Assembly (NCBI RefSeq): GCF_000003605.2
Contig: NW_003154244.1
Span: forward strand, 61,292-93,394
Origin: Saccoglossus kowalevskii
Taxonomy: Eukaryota > Hemichordata > Enteropneusta > Harrimaniidae
Length of the DNA: 32,103 nt
Reading direction: 5' to 3'
Shown: positions 21,058-29,200 of the stretch, one piece after another
Position numbering within the stretch: the stretch's first letter is position 1
Layout of the letters: the number at the start of each line of letters is the position of its first letter
The notes under the pieces: generated by a model
Told to the model about the DNA's origin: nothing
Database searches by the model: none
The model's input: the letters and a program-made list of their open reading frames with translations, nothing else
Translations under genes and position numbers: made by a program

Positions 21058-23287
21058 GTACATGTTGGCAGTGGAATGAAAAGATAGGCATGTCATGTAT
21101 ATGTAGGTCATTCCAAAAATGGGCTTAAATTAAAGAGATATGGTAATCTCAAATTTATGTTACTTTAACTCAAATTTGTTTAAATTGTGGAAATTACATG
21201 GGGGTGTCAATACATGTATAAACTCACATTTTTGTGTTTTAATGAAATTTTTATTTGATACACCATATAATCTTGTTTTTTAAGTTACATAGAACTTATA
21301 CATAGATCACATGTTATTTTACGATTATGAGAATAATTTGATCCTAGGTGCAACTTAGTCAAATTGTGGAAAATACATTTGTTTTGATGTTTGACATAAA
21401 GGAGTAAGACTTTGGTATGGTGTACATCAATAGAATCAAGTTACCAGTACTACCCCAGAGTCTGGAAATGACGGTAGTACACAAAAGTTGTAGATAAGTT
21501 TGTTTAGTACTGTACATGATTATTTTCAACTCTTTAGCTGCTACCTACATGCTGAGGAGTGCAAATCTAAAAACAAAAAAGCGGATCAACAAACTTTTAC
21601 CCAAACGAGGTATTGTTTGTAAATGTACAGTTACTCATTCCCATTCTTTTAAATTACGGAAATAATACATTAACTTTTTTAAGAAAATAATCCACGGATG
21701 AATGAATGAATGAAAAGTTGCATGTAGGATAGAAATCATTTCAGTATTGTTTACTAATAATTAGAATGATAGTGAAGTGTTATTACCTTTTCTTATGAAC
21801 TAAAGAAGTAAGCTACGTTAGTGTGCTTTGATGAGCCATGTTCATTTAACCTCAACAATGTCTGCTAAACCAGGTGTATGTTATTTGAAGTACATCGTAA
21901 GTGTAAGTACCGGTACAGTACTAACATGTATTTAAAAGCCAGAGGCACATTGCTGACAACAAAAGTACATCTTAGGATTCTGAGAGGATCTTCGCCAGAA
22001 CAGTTATCTACAAGGTGTATTTCACTTGGAATACTGAACACCAGAAAACAATAAAAGCAATTTATTACATCCAGTTTCTGTGAGATAAACAAATTATTCC
22101 CAATATTAAAAATGGATGTTTGTTAAATTCATTTCCTTCTATCTGTGTATTATCATTTAAAATACTTGTGTATACATCGACAATTGTCTATTGTTTTAAC
22201 AATGCATCTTTTTTTGTCTCAGTAATGGCATGATTAATATAATGAATGTTTTCAATTAATTGCAGAAAGTGGAAACAATAAAGAGAAGAGACTTTAATTA
22301 AACTGTTTAGCTGTATTTTGTTCCTGCACTATAGACCATTTTAGGTTTTTTTTTCAATATTTAATGTATCTTTTTTTATGTAAGCAATAAATCGTGAAGT
22401 AATATGTTAGTCAAAGTAACTAGCATGCACATGTCAAGTTATATCATTTGTATGGTAATCATACGTGGGTGTGAGCAGCATGCACATGTCAAGTTATATC
22501 ATTTGTATGGTAATCATACGTGGGTGTGAGCTGCATGCAAAGGCCAAGTTGTATCACTGGTCACAAAACATTGTTGTTCTTCTTGTCGTAAATACTGTAA
22601 ATTCTGCAATTCAGAAAAAAAGCATGAAATATTGTAGATATGATGAACATTTCATTAAGATGTTTAAGATGGCAGTATAAAATATATTGCAAAAATTGGT
22701 ACAGGGGTGGGGTGAGGGTATCTGGGAAAATTACACTGTTTGCATTGTTTGTGAAAAACTCCTTTAGATCAAGGAATAAATTGTATGGCCAGTAATGGTA
22801 CTCTTATGGTTGTTACAGTACCATTGCAAATAAAATTAAAAGCATTTGTGGCCCACCAAAAAAAATGCTGGTCAACCGTCATGTTTTACTTGAAATCGTT
22901 CAGGTCACAGCTAGTTTTTAGGTTCCTTTTTCAGAATTTTAGAAACAGTAAGAGAAATTTTTATTAAAAAAAATTCAAACTAAAATCACAGATCTAATGA
23001 CAGTAATAGAAAAAAATTGCCCCGTCCCCCGCAACTACCGGTATCATCTCGGCCTTGTTTTTCATGATAAACGTGACTGAGGGGCGCCGCCAACGTCAAA
23101 ATGAAAAAAATTGCGTTAGTTGTGGAGAAGAGAAACACTCAAACGTGTCGAGCAAACACACCAACATGGCCGATTTCTAGTATATCGTCCTGAACTTTGT
23201 GCAGGCCGTCCAATATTTGGTTAATAAATCAAAATGAATAGGTGATCAAACTATTGTTAGGTGTCGTAACAGAGTCAAAGTGTACCC
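21058..23287. other. Intergenic stretch between NCBP2 and VWA8
   Basis: No gene is recognised; open frames of 60-75 codons here are AT-rich chance frames. It contains the 55-bp duplication at 22422. From about 23020 the base composition shifts toward CpG-containing, GC-richer sequence, as expected for the VWA8 promoter and 5' UTR. Confidence 0.5.
22422..22550. repeat. 55-bp tandem repeat, about 2.3 copies
   Basis: The unit starts AGCATGCACATGTCAAG and includes ATCATACGTGGGTGTGAGC. The first two units are almost identical, and a third, diverged start (GCATGCAAAGGCCAAGTTG) follows. Confidence 0.85.
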
Positions 23288-26200
23288 ATGTTGAGAGTCG
23301 TAAGGATGAGTGCAGAAAGTGCACTCCGGCGAGTTCGTCAGTTGAATGGAGTTATTACGAGCAACACCTCGGCTCAACTACGGTCACAAAGTACAGGTCA
23401 GTGGATCTCTGAGTGGGGTTGTAACAACAATGTTGTGAATAGAAAAACGCCGGTCGCTTTGCTTAATTTTATAAGTCTACGACAATATTGTATTGTTCTA
23501 CGCATTAATCTGTTGTCTTTATCCAATTGGTTCATGGCGTAGAAAGATATTATTTACACCCATTCGACGTACGTACAACTATACTCTTCCAAATTTAGCC
23601 CTGAACGAGCATGTTAGGAGTGTGGATGATATTTACATACGGCTGCCACACAGACGCCATCATTGATCCTCTTGTGGATAAAAATGCGAGTATGCAGCAA
23701 ATTGATGCACCCTGTTTTTAGATCAAATTATCAAAACACATATTATTGTATAAAATCTAAAACTTCTAGGTTGATCTATATCTAGTAAATAATATAAATT
23801 AAAAATTTCATGAAGACAGGAGCTTGCTTTTAAGCATGTATGAAAAATACTCCGGTAAATTATCAGGCTTTATTCAGATCGAATGAAGACTCTTCCATTG
23901 GCAATAGAAACTATTTGGTAACACACAAGAGTCTTTCCTTAAAGCGAGGGAGTCGTCACCTGCGACATGTTGGCTTCACACTCAAACACTATTCTAATAC
24001 ATGTATAGCAATATAGGATGACAGCATAAGATTGAATGCACACATTATACATACATGCACCAAAAATTAATTAATTTAACTGATAACAAACTCAAGATTT
24101 CACGAATATAGTCTACTGTAGTTATAAACAACAATATGTATGTATTTCTTTGGTGTACTAATTCACAAATGCACCATTATACAGTGTTTCTTGCGTGTCA
24201 CCATCACTGAAAATGATGCCAGTGTGTAATTTCCCCCCAAACTTTTCTGTTTTGCAATATTTTATCAATTCTTTTTGACAAAACACTGCTTTGCTAAGCT
24301 TTTGTTCTATAATTCTTGATGCAAACATTTACCCTAGTATTAATATGAGGTAAGTAAAAAATATACCTCAAAGTATACACAAAGACAGTATAGCGGGGAG
24401 TATCAACCGATGTGCAGAGGTTGATGCGACGGTGTACTGTCCGAGTGCATATCCTCGTAATAACCTTATTATTATACATCTTGATAATGTCAAAATCCAA
24501 AATGCTTAGAACAGAATCACCAAACTTCTTTGTGTGGAGTCTGGTCAAACCATAATGGCAGCCATATCTCTTTTATATTATTAGAGGATGTTTATGTGCG
24601 TAATCATGCCATATTTGGAATTCGCATTTCCCAATATGGTAAAATGAAAATACCCCATAAATTACCACAAAATTACAGCATGTTGTAACTTACATTGTAT
24701 GACGTGAGTGACAGATTTATAATAATTAGTAATATCACCTAGTATGATCATCATTGCAAATTTAATGTGAGAAAAATGACAAATGTCCATTTGAAATTCA
24801 GGCCTAGGGCTGGCATAGCACTTAAATATTAGCAACAGAATTCTTTTTTTCAAACGAGCCATAGATGTGATGACATAGTGATCCCTTCCCTACCACTGAG
24901 AATGCCACAATATTTCGTCCTAATTGCATTTGTCTTTAGCAATAGGACACAAAATCATTGATAAGAGCTTTGACAAGCTCTTGTTTTACATATCTCAATG
25001 CAAATATTGGCCCTTGTGATAATTAGTTCTGAAAGCCTGCATGTAGTGGGGAGTGGGGGTGAGTTCCAACAAGAAATATAAATCTCATGTTTAATACATA
25101 TCGTCCTGTTCATAACCAGTATTATTATACATCTGTCACCGTAACATTGTAAGTTACAGTATGTCGTAATTTTGCGTATTTTACGGGGTATTTTCAGTCT
25201 ACCATATTAGGAAATGTGCATTCCAAATGTATAACAATTGCGTGTGTAAGCATCTTCTAATAATAAATAACTATTAAAAATAGCTATTTTTTAGCTATTT
25301 TTAATAGTTATTTAGGACTACGATTACCAAATATTATCTTCTATATATCATATTTATCAGTCCGAGCAGCGTTTATTTATTTATTTATAAACTTCTAATA
25401 ATAAAAACAGGCACCAGACCGTATACAGTTCACTCAATCTGTTCTAATTAAATTAAATTTAATTAAACTTTTGTCCAGCAAGAGTCTTGTGTGGGCAATA
25501 CCAAAGACCAGTGGCATGTGATAGTACTGTAAACCAAACATTCTGGTGAAAACAATTCATGTATATACCCATAATGCACTGCAAACCAAACATTCTGGTG
25601 AAAACAATTCATGCATATACCCATAATGCACTGCAAACCAAACATTCTGGTGAAAACAATTCATGCATATACTCATAATGCACTGCAAACCAAACATTCT
25701 TATAACAATTCATGTTTATACCCATAATGCACTGCAAACCAAACATTCTGGTGAAAACAATTCATGTATATACCCATAATGCACTGCAAAACAAACATTC
25801 TTATAACAATTCATGTTTATACCCATAATGCACTGCAAACCAAACATTCTGGTGAAAACAATGCATATACCCATAATGCACTGCAAACAAATCTTTCTGG
25901 TAAAAACAATGCATATACCCATAATGCGCTGCAAACCAAACATTCTAGTGAAAACAATTCATGCATATACCCATAATGCACTGCAAACCAAACATTCTAG
26001 TGAAAACAATTCATGCATATACCCATAATGCACTGCAAACCAAACATTCTAGTGAAAACAATTCATGCATATATCTATAATGCACTGCAAACCAAACATT
26101 CTGGTGATAACCATTCATGCTTATACCCATAATGCACTGCAAACCAAACATTGTGGTGAAAACAATTCATACATTTACCCACAATGCACTGCAAACAAAA

Positions 26201-29200
26201 CTTTCTGGTGAAAACAATTCATGTTTATACCCATAATGCACTGCAAAACAAACATTCTTATAACAATTCATGTTTATACCCATAATGCACTGCAAACCAA
26301 ACATTCTGGTGAAAACAATTCATGCATATACCCATGATGCACTGCAAACCAAACATTCTGGTGAAAACAATTCATGTATATACCCATAATGCACTGCAAA
26401 CCAAACATTCTGGTGAAAACAATTCATGCATATATCTATAATGCACTGCAAACGAAACATTCTGGTACAAACAATTCATGCATATACCCACAATGCACTG
26501 CAAACAAAACATTCTGGTGCAAACAATTCATGCGTATACCCACAATGCACTGCACACGAAACATTCTAATGATAACCATTCATGTTTATACCCATAATGC
26601 ACTGTTAAACAAACATTCTAATGATAACCATTTATGTTTTTACCCATAATGCACTTCACAACAAACATTTCAATGATAACCATTCATGTTTATACCCATA
26701 ATGCACTGTAAACTAAACATTTTGGTGATAACAGCCAAACATCCTGTTAGGGACCCAATATCATCAGTATTCATTGCTGTTTTCCAGCGTGACATTTTGT
26801 TTTTTGTCCACACAGACAACAGCCATGTAAGTATCGGAGATGTCAGTATACAATTACAAACACCAAAGAAACCTGAATTGGTGCCAACAAAATATAGTAA
26901 GTATATATAGGATGGATTATACAGTGTTCAGGGATCTGCCCACGCTGGTCGGCGCCGGTCGCTAGCAACCGCCACTCAGAATTTCCGACCAGGACAAAAA
27001 GTTGGCGATCAGGACTATTCTATTTGTTTACCGGTATTATACACACAGGATGTCGGCCACTGGACCATCATTCTATTGTCCTTGCTGGTTTTAACACACA
27101 GCACAATGCAAAAAATTAACACACAACAAAACTTGAAATAAAATACCGCTGTTCAAAATCAACGTACACGTGTGACATCGGCCTATTGTGTTTTTGTTTT
27201 AACCTCCGATTGACATTCTGTATCCATATCGGAATAAGTCGTACATCAAGATAATGGAAGTGGAGACAATGATAAATAAACAGAAGGAAGGATTACCATT
27301 GCAAGTTTACATGTAGTTGTGTGTAGGATTTGCCGAGTTAAACAATAACTTGCTCACTTCACCGGCAGCAATGCGTCAAGCTGTCGTTCGTTTAATCTGC
27401 ACTTGCACTCAAGTGTAGTAACCGTCATTGATGTTTTTGGCTCGTTCATAAAATTAAATTCATAAGCTATATTCAGTCAGCGATACAAGGAATACTAATT
27501 TCTCACTATTAATGTGATTTACCAGCGTTCCATCGGAAAAGAAAACAATTATTAATTTCTTGTTGCCACTTTGGCCATTACAAACAGACGACATGCTTTG
27601 AAAAAAAAATGGCTGCCAGGTCAGAGGTCAATGTCTCAAAATACGTATTTTAGACGTGATTTAAAAAATATTTAGTGTATATATTTTTTCACTTTTATTA
27701 AAGCAGATTAATTTTACATTGAAATATTTAAAATAAATAAAAGTTAAAATAATTAAAGTAGTTAAATCGTAGCTAGTAGAATAGAAAATGAATATTAATT
27801 AGCTCATGAATATTAATGAGCTCATGAATATTAATTAGCGACCAGCACTCAAATCAAGCTGGGCAGAACCCTGAGTGTTATAATATCAACAAGCTTGTTA
27901 CTTTGGTCCTGTTTTATGTCAGTTTCAGTGGTAGACTGTCGACAGTCGGTCGTACCTATTATTAATTTGTTATTATTAATAAATAGTGTGTATAAACGTA
28001 ATAGGCGTGAATAAATAAGTATGGAGTGCCGTTAGGCACAACCGACTGTCCGGTGCTGCAATTCACTGGTAAGATTTCTTACCAGATCCGGGTACTTTCA
28101 TATGCAAATGGAGATGTCTATCATTTTATCGTGAAAAGGGTCACAGGTCGCTAGGTACTAGGATCGCCGACGACTTACGTTTGTTTTGACAGTACTATAC
28201 GCGATCGCGACACTTTCCACAGCAGTTTTTGATATCATGACACAAACAAATCAAATGCATTATAAAAGGGCTGGAACGTTTAGACTTCCATGATATTTCT
28301 TGCACAGGGGGGAGAGATGTGTTCGTCAACGTGCCGTGTTGACATTCGTCTTGTCAAAAAGAACTCATTTCGAAACCAGGGATCACCCACTTTCAGTTGC
28401 AATTCTCTTAGAGGAAAATGCCTGCGACCTTTCCAATAACTCTTCTAGTTTGTTGAAATTTCTTCCTGAACTCATCCATGTTTTTATGCAGAGTCAACGC
28501 TCTCAGTCCACAATATCACATATAATAAAACTTAGTGCATGTGCATCCTGGAACAATACACAGATCTAAATCTATGCATAATATTTGCTTAATTGGCATA
28601 ATAATTTATTTGGGTCATTGAGGTAATCCACAGACATAATTAGTTTAATGTTGATAAACATGCATATTGATTATCTAATATTAGCCCATTTCTGATATTT
28701 AAAAAAATCAGATTTAAATAGAATTCATCACAGAGGTGCTCTGGAACTAATTAGACTAAAAACCATGGATGAAAATCAAATGTATTTTCTGTATGTATTA
28801 TAAATTTTGATAATGTGAATTACATTGTTTTCAGACAAATATTAGTTGCCAGGTTTCTAATTTGGAAGGCCAATCGTAATTTTTAAATTACTTTTAATTT
28901 TAGTTCTTTCTAAGCTTTCTTTGATTTTTGCATGAATCCAGACATTTTCATGCCAAATATAATGTATTCTACAAGGAATACATGGCATGGCTGTGTTTTG
29001 CCTTTAGTTACTATAGCAACAATAATCTGTGATTCTAACAATGTCATTTATTTTCTCATTCAGTTCCTGACACTCCTCCACAAACTCTGATGAGGCATCT
29101 AAGATGGATCATGCAAAAGGTACAATCTCCTGCATGCTAACATGCACAACAATATTAGGTACAATCTCCTGCATGCTAACATGCACAACAATATTAGGTA

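Larger units (their letters stand above)
23397..26815 (+). other. VWA8 intron 1 (3.4 kb), repeat-rich
   Basis: The donor is GTCAGT and the acceptor TTGTCCACACAG. Contents from left to right are AT-rich sequence with a lone GTCGTCACCTGCG motif (23951), an inverted copy of the dispersed element, an interrupted direct copy with a hairpin insert, and the 52-bp minisatellite. No embedded gene is recognised. Confidence 0.8.
26897..29063 (+). other. VWA8 intron 2 (2.2 kb)
   Basis: The donor is GTAAGT and the acceptor TTTTCTCATTCAG. The left half is the CAGGG-ended element. The rest contains a 20-bp palindrome, CTGGTAAGATTTCTTACCAG (28066-28085), and a segment duplicated in intron 5. The 89-codon open frame at 28300-28569 matches nothing I know. 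Confidence 0.75.

Noticed and set aside
25264-25314. microRNA precursor
   Set aside because: The stem is perfect, very AT-rich and sits at an insertion boundary; a perfect palindrome of a foldback element explains it better.
28300-28569. 89-codon frame in VWA8 intron 2
   Set aside because: No family recognised, no splice or start support, and composition not distinct from intron background.
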